A stretch of DNA of 64,000 bases from Chamaecrista fasciculata (GCA_003254925.1 QANZ01004638.1:32143-96142), one strand, 5' to 3'; counted from the first letter of the stretch, positions 48,765 to 60,999 are shown. The notes: generated from the letters alone by a model not told the origin. Program-made: numbers and translations.

Positions 48765-49670
48765 CAAAAACCGAGTTTGGTCTCTAATGTTTATCTAAAG
48801 TTCTTTTTGGTCCTTAATGTTTTTTCTGTTAGTTTTGGTCCTTAATATTTCTTAATGAGTTTTTTCTTTCTCTAGTTGGAGTTATCAACAAACGGAGTCA
48901 AATTGGACATGAAATCAAGCCCGAAAATGGGTCGCTTATTTCATGAATTTTGGTCATATCATTCAAGTTTGAATGCAACGAACCCACCGAAAATGGGTCG
49001 CTTATTTCATAAGTTTTGGTCATATTTCTCTCCATTCAAGTTTGAAAGCAACGAAACCACCGAAAATAGGTCGTTTATTTCATGAACTTTGATCATATCT
49101 CTCTAAATTCAAGTTTGAATGCAACGAAACCAAAACTACAAATTACTATTGACGAGTTATTTCTCTATCTAGTTGGGGTCGTTGACAAACGAGGTCAAAT
49201 AATACTCTGAAAATGAGTTTGGTCAAAACATCAATATTAACTTTCGAAGTACTATTTAATCTCATTTGTTAACAGTCCCAACTAAATAAAAAAAGAATTT
49301 ATCAAGAGTAACTTGTAGTTCCGATTTTGTTGCATTCAGACTTGAATAGAGAGAGATATGACTAAATTCGTTAAATGAGCGACCCATATTCGGCACGATT
49401 TCATGCTTGATTTGACCTCGTTTGCCGATAACTCCAACTAAGCAAAGAAAGAACTCATCAAATTTAACTTATAGCTCTGATCTAATCGCATTCGAGTTTG
49501 AAACAAGAAAGATATGATTATATGCAATAGTTAGGGAGTAATGATAAAACTTGTAGGCAACATTAAGCACCTGAAGGGAATAAAAAACATTAAGGAATAA
49601 AATAGAGCTTTGGGTAAATATTAAGATTAAAATATGATTTTTGACCTAATGTTTATATATAATAAAATTT
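48765..49670. mobile_element. Foldback repeat with internal tandem 'gaaaatgggtcgcttatttc' units
   Basis: The left arm 'ggtcaaaaaccgagtttggt' and following 'ctctaatgtttatctaaag' is mirrored near 49600-49665. Between about 48920 and 49095 a unit of 72-75 bp (accgaaaatgggtcgctta ... ttcaagtttgaatgcaacga) is repeated about three times in tandem. The ORF at 48876-49085 translates this repeat and is not a gene. Confidence 0.6.
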
Positions 49671-49919
49671 ATCATGAACCCGTCTAGATTCTCTCTTTTT
49701 TTTTGGTTAAATAATCCATAGGCCAATTGTCTCCCCATTCATTTTATTGAGGTTTTTTGGAAGTAAGAATTAGTGTTTTGGTGAGGTGAAAGTTGAAGTG
49801 AAAGTAAGTACACCTATATTATTAGGTCAAAAAATATCTCTTAATCTCTTTGAAGATTCAATCAAAGAATTTAAATTTTTGTTCTTGTTGGATAAGAGCC
49901 CAAACCTTAACCAATTATG

Positions 49920-50108
49920 TCACTCTTTATCGATAAATAAAATATTACTCTTATTAATAATAAATACTCTGAGTAACTCTTAGTTATAATATATATATAT
50001 ATAACTTAAGAATTTTTATGTATAAAAACAATTTTTTTCACTCCTTATTGGTAAGTAAAGGATTAGTTACTCTTATTAATAATAGATACTCTGAGTAACT
50101 CTTAGTTA

Positions 50109-50139
<31 letters not shown>

Positions 50140-50157
50140 TGTAACTTAAGAATTTTG
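49920..50157. repeat. Direct duplication of about 115 bp
   Basis: The segment 'cactctttatcgataaataa ... actctgagtaactcttagtta ... taacttaagaattttt' at 49920-50017 recurs at 50039-50157 as 'cactccttattggtaagtaa ... gtaacttaagaatttt', with an AT dinucleotide run (50117-50140) expanded in the second copy. Confidence 0.75.
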
Positions 50158-50159
50158 AA

Positions 50160-52600
50160 AAAGCTAAAACTAAAAAGAAAACAAAGTTCAAATCAATTTT
50201 TTTCAATAACCACAATTTTGAAGCTTCAGTTTCAAGCATTTATAGAAGCTATCATAAAATATGGATGATAAAATTAAGCCAAAATACAATTTTGTCCCTT
50301 GTCTTTGGGATAGGTTAAAATTAAGCCTTTTATTATTTTTTTTTTTTTGCAATTTTGGTCCTTTAAAATATACCAAAAGTTTCACTCTTTAATCCTAATG
50401 ATAAAATGTGACTATATTTCTCTCATTTCAAACTTGAATTCAATAAATACCAAGCTTTTCTTTGTCCAATTTTGAAAAAATCAAATTGAACTCTAAAAAT
50501 GAATTGCTGATTTCACAATCAAATGAGAGAAGTTGGTCAAGTCTTTCCTATCCCAAACCTGATTGTGACAATGTTTTTTTTTTTTTGCATATAATTGATT
50601 TTTCATAATAATCTTTCAATGAAATTTTTTTCTGAAGATATTATTTACATAAAATTGAAAGTTCCGAAAAGTCTTTCGTCATTTTTTGAAGTAAAGGTAT
50701 ATCTTTACACATTGACTAAACTTCAAAAAACTTCAACAAATAAGAGAAGATGATATAGTTGAAGGCCTCATTGGAAGCCTCTTCTTCAAAATCTTCAAGT
50801 TTCTTCTTTTTCTTTTTTTTGTCGGTGTGTGTCTGTGTTTTTGTTTGATAAAGTTTTTTGTGTATGTTTTGAAAAAGAGTTGTAATGTAAATTAGTTTGT
50901 GATATGTAAAACTCTGCAAAAGTTTCATTATTGCAATTTGACTCTTCTCAAATGAAGTTTCAAACAATAACAATAAAGAATACAACATATTCAATCTCCA
51001 ATTTAATGAAAAATTTGAATTTATTGAGAAAATCTTCCATATTTTTGAAAGTTACATAACCTATACTCGTCATAATATATTTATCTTCACTTCGTGACTG
51101 TAGATCCTACCACACTGGTTCATCCGTCTCACCTATGTCTAAAATCAAATGTCAATGACTGGTTTCTCTACATTTTCATTTATTTTAACATTCATTGAGT
51201 TTTGGACAAACTTTCGTGTAGAATATGTATATCCTTTAGAATATGTCAATTTTATCATTCGTTCTAACTTCATCCGATCAACAACAAACTTGACGTAATT
51301 TTCAGTCTAAATTAAGATTTTTTTTAACAATTTCATATTACATGTCACAAGTCACATGAAATTTGTCATTAATTTATTAGATGAAGTTAGTGTAAAAGGT
51401 AAAAATTTAAAAACAAAATTGACAATAAACAAATTTTAGAAGCGAAAATGAAAATTAACATAAAGTTTTGAAACAAAAAATGTCCTTTTCTAATAATCAA
51501 TCTTCATATAAAGGATTAGGGAATTTGACAGCGATGTCATCGCTACAATCTCTACACACCTTACGCCCAAAGCACTTCTTTGTAACCCATAGATAAATGA
51601 ACAAATAAACACACTTTCTTCATCTGTATGCTTCATTAGCAAACAGTTTGGCCATCATACAATGCTTGCAAGCTAGCTAGAACACAATGGAGTAGGGATA
51701 AGAAAACAAAAATAATGGCTGACCAAGGTCCAGGTATCACAAAAGGAAAAAACATAGGGAAGATTCTTGGAATACTTGCTATCATGTTCAATAATTATAA
51801 GATCTCAGGAAAACTTCAAAAAAAATAAAAATTGGTTTTTTTTCCTCCCATGATTGAATATGCAAAAAGTTTTTGACACAACTTATTTTAAATGGTAAAC
51901 TTTATGGTAAAAATATTACAAACTTTATATAAGTATAGTCTTCAAACAATATAGCCAGAGCAAGCAAAACCAAATACACTCCCAGGCACCAGCCTCAATT
52001 ATTTTTGTAGAACACCAAAATCCAATATCTCATATTACACAGCAGAGACAAATAGCAGTTCTCTAAAATCTCTTAGGCTAATATCAGCTATCTAAGATGC
52101 CAACCAGAATAATACAAGCACAACAAAGCTTATATGTCTTATGTTATGTCCTTCTACTCTCGATAATGAAGAATTGAAGAGTGAACTAAATAGATTTGAC
52201 AATGTCCCATTCTTGGGATACAGAAGCAAACGAACCTTACAGGAACAAGCATTGGCATAACACATTTTATTTAGAAGAAAAAGAAAACAATCACCAATTA
52301 CATGCAGCATAAGTCCTAGATAGTCCATAGTACATGATGACAAGGAGGTACTCATGATAGTGCGAGCATTTGTAAGAATCACAAACATTAATGACAAGAA
52401 CCTTACCAAACATGAGACATCAAATATATTCAAAATTAAGGTTAAGGAAATTCAACTCATCAAACGAATTCAGAACAAAACTAACTGATTATCCTGTCAT
52501 TAGATGTTGTTCATAGAGCACAAATACTACCCAAGAAAGCCTCAACCTAATAATACAAAGATAAAAGAACAGATTTTCACCTTGACATAGCATACAAATT
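50160..52600. other. AT-rich spacer, nothing recognised
   Basis: Both strands were read for coding, RNA and inverted-repeat signals without a supported result. ORFs at 50203-50385, 50716-50994 and 52092-52433 show no family features. Confidence 0.4.
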
Positions 52601-53346
52601 ATGGCATTCCGATTTCTAGGATCTCACTGTTCCCAGCTGTGGAATTTGTATGATCCAAGCTGTTCATTCAATCAATGGCTCATTGTCTTGCCATGTCAAT
52701 GCTAATTGCCCATTCAATCAGGGTCCGCTTCAAGCATCATTCTTTTTTCCTTTAGACAGAACACAAACTATATCGCATTTGAGGGAATCTTCTTCCTCTT
52801 CAGAGTTCAGATGTCCTACACATTGTCGCCACCAACAATCAAAGGTCAATCTGCAAGACTTTGAAACCACACCCCCTTTTATGGGAGATTAGAAGCACCG
52901 ACTCATTGCTTCTGTCAATTTATTTCTTCTTTCTTTCTATGACATGGATATTGTTATATCCAGCCATTCAATTTTTTCCAATTTGCAGATGAGAACCACG
53001 CAAGCGAGAACTTAATGTATGTACTATGTACTGTGCTGTAGGATGTACTAAACTTGAAACATAGCATACGATATGACACAAAAAGCTGTGTACGATATCT
53101 GGACTACAAAGAGGATGAAAATTCACTCCAAACCGCGTTGTTCTGCGCTCTATCCAAATAATAAAAAAAAACACTCAAAACATACCATTTCACTAATGCA
53201 AATTGAAAGTTTTGAGATTGAGCAACAACATGGGGAAACGATGAGCCATTGCTCAATTGCACAGTCTGGATTGCACAAACTACAGAGAACAGCTATCTGC
53301 AGGGAACAATGAACTCTAAGGGATCTGAATGCCAAAGAATGGGCTC

Positions 53347-54076
53347 AACACACTGATTTGGATCCCCTGCTGTCCAAGGGGCTATGCTGTTCCCTGCAGT
53401 CTGGGAAATCTGCACCATCGGCTACATCTAATGGCTTAACTAGAGCCACACAATCAGGCCACTTGAAACATATAGTTTTGAGGTCAATATTCTGATGTGA
53501 AATATGGAGATAAGGTATATCAAAAGAGTCTAAACAATTTTCAGCGTGCAAGATGGTGGGAGGTCCTACTAATTCTTGTTTTGTATGCAAAATATGAAGA
53601 TAAGGTATGTCCATTTGCAAAGAAAGCATGGAGACTAAAAAATCAGTATGCTGTGGTTGATGGAAAGTTCTTAAGTAAGATCCCAGGGGTCCATTGAAAG
53701 GCAAGAAATTACATTAGTGAATAAAAGTCGCTTTTGCAGTTTATATATATATAGTCCTGTTCATTTGTACAAGTTGCCAAAGCCAAATACATTAATGTTA
53801 GAGCTAATATCTGGAAGGGTATGCAACAAATGTGCTTAGCATTAGGGTGCAGTATATGATTTTGCTTCTACAGATATTCTTTTGCTGGCTTCTTAAGAAG
53901 ATGAGACGAATGTGAGGAAGAAAAAATCAGAATATTGAACCAAAACGATGCGTTTTAAATGGACTTTATTGCAAGACTCTAGTTGATCCGTTAGATGAAG
54001 TGAATTGCCCAGATTTTCCAAACTGCAGGGAACAGCACAGCCCCTTAGACTGTACGGGATCCAAATCCCACAAAAC
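53347..54076. mobile_element. Foldback element (GATTTGGATCC arms)
   Basis: The left arm from 'gatttggatcccctgctgtc' through 'aaggggctatgctgttccct' and 'tcaatattctgatgtg' is mirrored by the right arm, which reads inward 'gatttggatcccgtacagtc', 'aaggggctgtgctgttccct' and 'tcaatattctgattttt'. Arms are about 160 bp and imperfect. The interior contains a direct repeat 'aaatatggagataaggtat' / 'aaatatgaagataaggtat' (53500 and 53591). Target duplication was not resolved. It is non-coding. Confidence 0.65.
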
Positions 54077-54950
54077 ACAAATGAGGAATTTGGTACACTT
54101 ATATCTCACATTCTATAATATCTTGGATACCTAGATATAAAATATCATGGTATTTAAGGTGCTCATGTATGGCATGACAAATGAAAATTGTTATAGAAAG
54201 GATATAAGAGTAATTTAATAGAAGTTAACAAAGCTAAAAGGATATAAGTGAGATCCCACATGAAGTGACCTATGACAACCTGTATCTTGGATATCAATCT
54301 ACCCAATAGAAGTATTATGGATGTGAATTGACATCCAGGATAGGTAATAAGTAAAAACATAACGGTCAAGCCATGATGGTGTACAAACACCTAACTGAGA
54401 TGTAAAATAAGATCTAAATTCTTCAAGAACATTAAATGCTAAGTGTCTTGTACCAAGCATCAGAAAAGTGAGCACCATATTCAGACTGAAACTAGTAACT
54501 GGAAAACCAACCGATATAGGATGTACTATTGTTAGATCTGTCCCTGATCAGTTAGCTTCATGGCCCTAATCCATGGGAAACAAGCAGATTTGCCAGCAAG
54601 CTGATAATACAAAGAGAAAAAAAAAACATAGGCTACATTGAGAAACATACCAAAAGGGAAACCATCCTTCCAAAAACTTCAGTTACACATTTGCAAATTT
54701 ATTCCATTCAATAGCAGAAAGATAGGTGAGATCATAAGGCCATCATAAAATAATACAGAGAAATCTTGTTCCACATAAACAAGAAGTCAAACGTTCACAA
54801 GCCAACATCAACGCCCTCAACAGAAAACCCCGTTCATATCAAATGACTTTCACGTTTAAAGTAAAAGCCTGGAACAGAATAAGTAATATAAATATTTTCA
54901 TGTCTATCCTTACTCCACCCCCACAAAAAGAAGAAGCCAATCATTCTTGC

Positions 54951-55499
54951 CTATTTTTTGGCTCCACCACTACTCCCTCCTGCATCCTGAGCTGCTTTCT
55001 TCGCTGCTTTCTCCTGAAGTGCCTTCGCATCTCTGCCACAAAAGAACAAGAATAAACAAAAGCAAGGGTTCTGTTAATTAACAAAACAAAGAGAAAAACA
55101 ACCTTTCTCTTCGCTGCTCAGGAGTCAACCCATCGGCTTTCTGCTTGCCTTTACCGCCAGCCCTGGCCTGAGCCCTTTCACGATCTTTCTCCCTCTGGTT
55201 ACCGCGTTCGCTTTCAGTTAAAGCCAAACAACAAAAACACAAAACCCAACCCAACAATAAAGGAAAATTTAAAAGAGTTGCGACAAGAAATAGACATAGT
55301 TACCCTCTGTTTGGATGGAAACACAGAAAATAAAACGAAAATATAGAAGAGAACATTAAAGTCCGATTACAGTATTTCCATCCAAACAAAGGCGTCAAAT
55401 TCCTAAAACTTTATTTTCTCGGATTTTCAACGAAACCAAACAGAATATCGACCCACCCAACAACGAATTGCCATTTTAAGATCAAAGGATATGAGTCAT
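54951..55499 (-). CDS. SERF: SERF / 4F5-family small EDRK-rich protein
   Basis: Coding exons on the minus strand are 55499-55493, 55205-55103 and 55032-54951, giving a 63-residue protein that begins MTRGNQREKDRERAQARAG. It continues through DGLTPEQRRERDAKALQEK to a Gly/Ser-rich tail ending GAKK. This is the 4F5/SERF domain, a short basic, disordered nuclear/cytosolic family known in animals for modifying protein aggregation; the plant role is unclear. Length and start match Arabidopsis members. The 5' UTR includes an exon ending at 55667 (CTTCAG/GTACTA) and the exon 55548-55493. The first coding intron has AT-AC ends with U12-type signals: donor ATATCCTTT after ATGACTC, branch-like TTTAAC, and acceptor AC at 55206. 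Only this junction restores MTRGNQR. The second intron is GT-AG. Confidence 0.88.
55206..55492 (-). other. U12-type AT-AC intron in the SERF-like gene
   Basis: The 287 nt intron begins ATATCCTTT (the U12 donor consensus), ends GAAAGCGAAC, and has CTTTAAC with its branch A about 12 nt before the AC end. The spacing fits minor-spliceosome introns. AG or GT alternatives nearby do not give the conserved protein start. Confidence 0.85.
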
Positions 55500-55739
55500 A
55501 ATTGCACTATTCCTCGATCACCAAGCGAGATCGGAGAAGGCAAAAGCCCTGAAACATTAGAATGAAAGAACAATCAGTTTAGGAATTGCGGCAAAAGAAA
55601 TCTCATATAGGGCGTAATTCAATCAAATGAAAACAAACACATATTAGGACGCAGAGAAAATAGTACCTGAAGGGAGATTATGAACCAGAAGGTAGCAAAA
55701 TTTGAGAGAGAAAAGGTGACTTTGGCAAGAGATGGCGGA

Positions 55740-55918
55740 GACTAAAAAGAGAGAGAGATTAAAGTATTTTCTGCAATCTGCACCCCTAGATTTAAAAAAG
55801 AAGAATATTTATATTTATATTTATATTTATATTAAATAAACGAAGGGAAAGAGTTTCTTCAGAGATTCCAGCTACAACTAGGTAATTAATAATGATGACC
55901 TTACCAAAACAAAATTAA
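55740..55918. promoter_or_regulatory. Upstream region of the SERF-like gene
   Basis: The sequence immediately 5' of the SERF-like transcript contains a GA-rich run (aaagagagagagatt, 55747-55761) and (tatatt)n near 55806-55835, which could serve as AT-rich core promoter sequence. It is followed by a foldback element at 55919. Confidence 0.3.
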
Positions 55919-56354
55919 GGCTAAAGTGCATTTTTGGTCCCATAACTTTGACAAAGGTTTTAGTTTGGTCCCATAATTTTTTTTGTTTTAGCAGAGGTCT
56001 CAATTTGGTCCCATAACTTTTCTTGTTTCAATTTTGGTTCCATAACTTCTGAAAACGTCTCACCATTGGTCCAAAACTGATTTCCATCCATTCCATAACT
56101 TCACATATTTACTACGTCATCATCCAACTCAGTATGTCAAATCATCTTTAACAGTAGATAATGGATGGAAATCAATATTTGGACCAACGGTGAGACGTTT
56201 TCAAAAGTTATGGGACCAAAACTGCAACAAAAAAAGTTATAGGACCAAATTGAGACCCCTGCCAAAGTTATGGGACCAAAATTGCAACAAAAAAAGTTAT
56301 GGGACCAAATTGAAACCTTTGCCAAAGTTATGGGACCAAAAGTGCACATTAGCC
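55919..56354. mobile_element. Foldback MULE-like element, 'ggtcccataacttt' family, copy 1
   Basis: The ends are GGCTAAAGTGCATTTTTGGT and, read inward from the right, GGCTAATGTGCACTTTTGGT. The arms consist of iterated 'ttggtcccataactttt' and its complement. Flanking 9-mers caaaattaa (55910-55918) and aaaaattaa (56355-56363) agree at eight of nine positions, which fits Mutator-type duplication. It is 436 bp and non-coding. Confidence 0.75.
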
Positions 56355-56407
56355 AAAAATTAATGATGATGATTAAAAATTTGATATTAAATTCCATATT
56401 TCATTTT

Positions 56408-57095
56408 GAGTAATTGCAAGAAAGGTCCCGATAAATTGAGATAATTAGAGATTAGGTCCCTATAGTTTAAAAAATACCAAAATCGAGCTTAAGATTTACT
56501 CCATTAGCAGAAAGCATCCTTGTGTATATTTTTGTCCAAAAATTAACGAATCCCAACATTTTTATCAAAATTTTCTTTCATTTAGGTTCCTTGTTCATCT
56601 CAAAATAGTCTAAAAAATTTATCATCTTTATTAAACAGGTCCTGAAATCTATAAAACAAAAATAAAATTATAAGTTTATACCTTTCATTTTTATTTTCTC
56701 TTAATAATTATTAAAATCTCCAATTCATCTCTTTCACTCTCTTCTTCTTCTCCTTCTTCTTCATTCATTTTCTTCTTCAATCCTTCTTTTCTCCCTCCGA
56801 AACAAGAGAGAAGAAGAAGCAAATAATAATAATAAATAAAAGTGACCAAAAAATGTTTAATAAAGATGATAAAATTTTTGGACTATTTTGAGATAAATCA
56901 ATGACTTGAATGAAAAAAAATTGAAAGAAGAGGTGAAATCTTGATAAAAATGTTGGGATCCGTTAATTTTTAGACGGAAATATACCACAAGGACCTTTTC
57001 TGCTAATAGAGTAAATCTCAAACCCAATTTTGACACTTTTTAAACCACATAGACTCGATTTTTAAATACCAAAACCACAAAAACCTTCCTTATAA
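56408..57095. mobile_element. Foldback element around 56.4-57.1 kb
   Basis: The left arm phrases (gattaggtccctatagttta, aattaacgaatcccaacatt, tttatcatctttattaaac) recur inverted on the right (tttaataaagatgataaaat, aatgttgggatccgttaatt, ttttaaaccacatagactcg). Arms are about 240 bp. The centre has a TTCTTC-rich stretch (56740-56785). It is non-coding. Confidence 0.6.
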
Positions 57096-57247
57096 TTTAC
57101 CTTTGATTTTTATCTTCTTTCTTTTACTGTAAGGATAGTGTTTACTACAATTTATTTATATATAATTACATGTATCTACATTTATATTATATTATACTAT
57201 TTAAAAAATTCATAGTTCATTCTTAAAATTGTAATATATAATATTGA

Positions 57248-57686
57248 GGTTAAAGTACACTTTTAGTCCCATAACTTTTTCTCAGGTCTCAATTTGGTCC
57301 CATAACTTTTTTGTTGCACTTTTGGTCCATATCTTTGCAAAAAGTTACAAATTTGGTCCCATATCATTTTTGGTCCCATATCTTTTGGTTAGGTTACAGA
57401 ATTGGTCCCATATTTTTGCAAAAAATTTCACTATCAGTCTCACTGATCCAAATATATGAGACCAATTTTGCATCTAACCCAAAGATATGGGACCAATTCT
57501 GCAATCTGACCAAAATATATGAGACAAATTCTGCAACATGATCCACTAATATGGAACCAAAAGTGTAATACGAGACCAAATCTGCAACTTAAGCAAAAGA
57601 TATAGGACCAAAAGTACAACAAAAAAAGTTATAGGACCAAATTGAGACCTTAGCAAAAGTTATGGGACCAAAAATGCACTTTAACC
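57248..57686. mobile_element. Foldback MULE-like element, 'ggtcccataacttt' family, copy 2
   Basis: The ends are GGTTAAAGTACACTTTTAGT and the inverted GGTTAAAGTGCATTTTTGGT, the same family as the copy at 55919-56354. Flanking 9-mers taatattga (57239-57247) and taatattaa (57687-57695) match at eight of nine positions. ORFs predicted here on both strands are translations of the iterated arm words. Confidence 0.75.
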
Positions 57687-57779
57687 TAATATTAAAAACA
57701 ATAAATTAAACTAACGAAATGCAACAATTTATTGGAAAATAGTGAATTTTTACTAAAAAAATATTAATGAACTTTTTAT

Positions 57780-58610
57780 TACTTTCAAATTGGTCAAATG
57801 CTCAAATTAGTCCTAAATATATGTTATTAAATTCATTTTGGTCTTAAATGTTTTAAAAAATTCATATGGTCATAAATGTTGTAGTTTCATTTTAGTCTCA
57901 AACTATTGAATATGCATGATTATATCTCTCATTTCAAGTTCAAATGCAATGAGTCTAGAGCTACAAATTGCTTTTGACGAGTACTTTTTCTACCCAGTTG
58001 GAACCGTCAACAAATGAGGTCAAATAAGATTCTGAAAGTGGGTCGCTCATTTCGCAAAAGTTGACCTACATCTCTCTCGTTTCAAGTTTGAATGCGAAGA
58101 ATTAAAAGTTACAAGTTATTCTTAGCTAGTCTTTTTTTTTTTTGTCTTGTCAGGACCATCAGTAAATTAAGTCAAATTGGATTCGAAAGTATATTTGGGA
58201 CCAATTTTTCATATACTTTTTACTTTTTGGTCCAGACCCACTTTTGAGCCCGATTTTATCTTATCTATTGACGGTCCCAATTGAGTAGAAAAAAGATTCG
58301 TTAACAGTAACATGTAATTATGAATCTATTATATTTGGACTTGAAATGAGAGAGATATATATGACCAACACTTGTTTGACTGTGAAAACGAGTAGCCCAT
58401 TTCGGGACCTAATTCAACCTCGTTTGTTGACGACCCCAACTGGATAGAGAAAGTACTCGTCAAAAGCAACACATAACTCTGGACGTAATTCAATAATTTA
58501 GGACCAAAATGAAACTAAATGACAACATTCAAGACTAACATGAAGCTTCTGAAACATTTAGGACCAAAATAAATTTAACATCAATTGAAACATTTGACCG
58601 TTTTGAATTT
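57780..58610. mobile_element. Foldback repeat of the 'gagagagatatgacc' family
   Basis: The left arm 'ttggtcaaatgctcaaatta' and 'ttcattttggtcttaaatgt' is mirrored at the right by 'acatttaggaccaaaataaa' and 'gaaacatttgaccgttttga'. The interior carries the shared family phrases (tctctcgtttcaagtttgaa, tttgttgacgaccccaactg). Confidence 0.6.
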
Positions 58611-58935
58611 AATTTCTTATTGTTAAAATAATATAATAATGTATTATTATAAATAATTTTATTACTTATTATATAAATTTTAAATTTAAAAAATATTTAC
58701 ATATTCTTTAAGTTATCTTTTATTATCATTTTAATAAATATCATGTTAATATAACCAATTATCTTAAATTAATATAACCAATTCGATTAAAAGAAATTAT
58801 TTAATATCACTAAAATCCTCCAATAAACTCATCTACTTTAAACTTTATAAATATGGAGTTCATGTACCAACTCCAAGTACCAACTCCCTCTCATGCCAAA
58901 AAAAAAAAAGTACCAACTCCATCTAAATTCATTTT

Positions 58936-59505
58936 AGGTAAATTATACTTTGATACCCTGTGGTTTGGTCATATTTCACTTTGGTACCCTGTGGTTTAAT
59001 AAGTAACACTTTGGTACCTTGTGGTATTTTATTCTAACACTTTGATACCCTTTTGGAGTTATTTTGTAATTTTAACCATAACAAATTTTGCAAAAATTAC
59101 ATATTAACCCCCAATATTTTCAAAAAATTACAAAAAGGTCCTTGGGTACATATTATCTAGGGACTAAATTGAAAACTATAAAAATGTTTTTGGAGTCAAA
59201 ACATAATTTTTGAAAAATATAGGAAAGAAGATAGGATTATAAAATAGTCCAAAATTTTTTTATAGGTTTCATTTTAGTCCCTAGATAATATGTATATAGG
59301 GACCTGTTTGTAATTTTCTAAAAATATTGAGGGTCAATATGTAATTTTTACAAAATTTGTTATGGTTAAAATATCAAAATAGCTCCAAAAGGGTACCAAA
59401 GTGTTAACAGAAAATACCATAGGGTACCAAAGTGTCACTTTTTAAACCACAGGGTACCAAAGTAAAATATGACCAAACCACAAGGTACCAAAGTATAATT
59501 TACCC
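58936..59505. mobile_element. Foldback element of 'ggtaccctgtggttt' words
   Basis: The left end AGGTAAATTATACTTTGATA is mirrored by the right end, which reads inward GGGTAAATTATACTTTGGTA. Arms are about 250 bp and highly similar, made of repeated 'actttggtaccctgtggttt'. Flanking 9-mers attcatttt (58927-58935) and tttcatttt (59506-59514) match at eight of nine. At 570 bp this is almost a perfect hairpin and could yield dsRNA if transcribed. Confidence 0.78.
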
Positions 59506-60097
59506 TTTCATTTTTCTCTTCCGAAATACTTTGGTCAAATTTAAGCAAAGATCTTTTGAGACCTAACCTAACTCCTCCTCTAAGGGGACAAACGATATAT
59601 TTGGGCTAATCACCCGTTCACTAAACACTTTGGGTTTGTTTGGATTGAGGATATTGGGGGAGGGGAGAGGTTTGGGACCTATCCCCCTTGTTTGGAAACT
59701 TGAAGATTGGAGGAGAAGAGATTGAGAGATTAACTTTTAATCCCTCTTCCTCCTCCTTCCTTCATAAATTACAAATACCTCAAATTGAGGTATTTTGGAA
59801 GGGGAATTACTTCTCCAAACAAAGGGGAGAGCTCCCCTCCTCTTCCCCTCCAATCTCTTCCCTCAACTCCCTCTCCAATCTCTTTCCTTCTCTCCCCCTC
59901 TTAGTATCCAAATCAACCCTTATGAAGATCACCCCATAAGGCCCATAGGTAACCTTTATTAATTATTATTACTTTATAGTGATATTAAATGACAACTTTT
60001 TGAAATGTTGGTTTACCTTCCTACTATCCATTCTCTCACTATAATAAGGCTAGAGCATACTAAGCCACTAAGCCTCGTTAATTATCCGTCAGAAACT

Positions 60098-60870
60098 TAT
60101 TTTGGTTTCTAATATTTATCTAAAGTTTTGTTTTGATTCCTATTTTTTTTTATTCTGTTTTGATCCTTAATATTTTTTAAAAGTTTTATTATTGGTCCCT
60201 AACTATTGCATATGATTATATCTCTCTCATTTTAAACCCAAATGCGATTAAACCAGAGCTACGAGTTAAACTTGATGGATTCTTTCTTTGCTTAGTTGGA
60301 GTCATCGACAAACAATGTCAAATCAAGCAAAAACTCAGGTTGCTTGCTTCATGAATTTGGTCATATCGCTCTCGTTTTAAGTACGGATGCAATGGAACCA
60401 GAGCTACAAGTTATAGTCTTGACTAATTTTTTCTTTGTTTAATTGAAACCGTTGATAAACGAGGTCAAATAGTACTCCGAAAGTTAATATTGATCTTTTG
60501 ACCAAACTCACTTTTAGATTATTATTTGACCTCGTTTGCCAATAGTCTCAACTAAATAGAGAAAGAATTGTTTGTAACTCCAATTTCATTGTATACCCAT
60601 TTTTTGACTTGATTTTATGTTGATTTGACCTCGTTTGTCAATGACTACGACTGGACAAAGAAAGAACTCACCAAATTTAATCTGTAACTCTGATTTAATC
60701 GCATTCGAGTATGAAACAAAAGAGATATGACTATATTCAATAGTTATAGATCAATGATTAAATGTTTAGGAAACATTAAGGGCCAAAACAAAATAAAAAA
60801 ATTAAGGACCAAAGAAAAACTTTTGATAAAAATTAGGAATCAAAATGGTTTTTAACCAATAATTAATGAA
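60098..60870. mobile_element. Foldback repeat of the 'gagagagatatgacc' family
   Basis: The left arm 'cttattttggtttctaatat' then 'ttatctaaagttttgttttg' is mirrored by 'gataaaaattaggaatcaaaatggttttt' at the right end (split here as gataaaaattaggaatc and aaaatggtttttaacc). The core phrases of the family (tatctctctcattttaaacc, gacctcgtttgccaatagtc) occur in both orientations. Confidence 0.6.
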
Positions 60871-60999
60871 GCTTACTCTACACGAGCATTGTTATAATGA
60901 GAGAGTGGCTGCGGTAGTAGAAAGGTAAACCAAAATTTGAAAAATTTGTATCATTTAATATAACTGTAAAGTCATGGTAATTAATAAAGGTTCTTTCTC

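Noticed and set aside
52092..52433. 113-residue minus-strand ORF
   Set aside because: No recognisable domain, AT-rich context and no splice or homology support.
57244..57622. Overlapping ORFs on both strands rich in 'GPI' and 'WSHIF'
   Set aside because: They translate the iterated arms of a foldback element.
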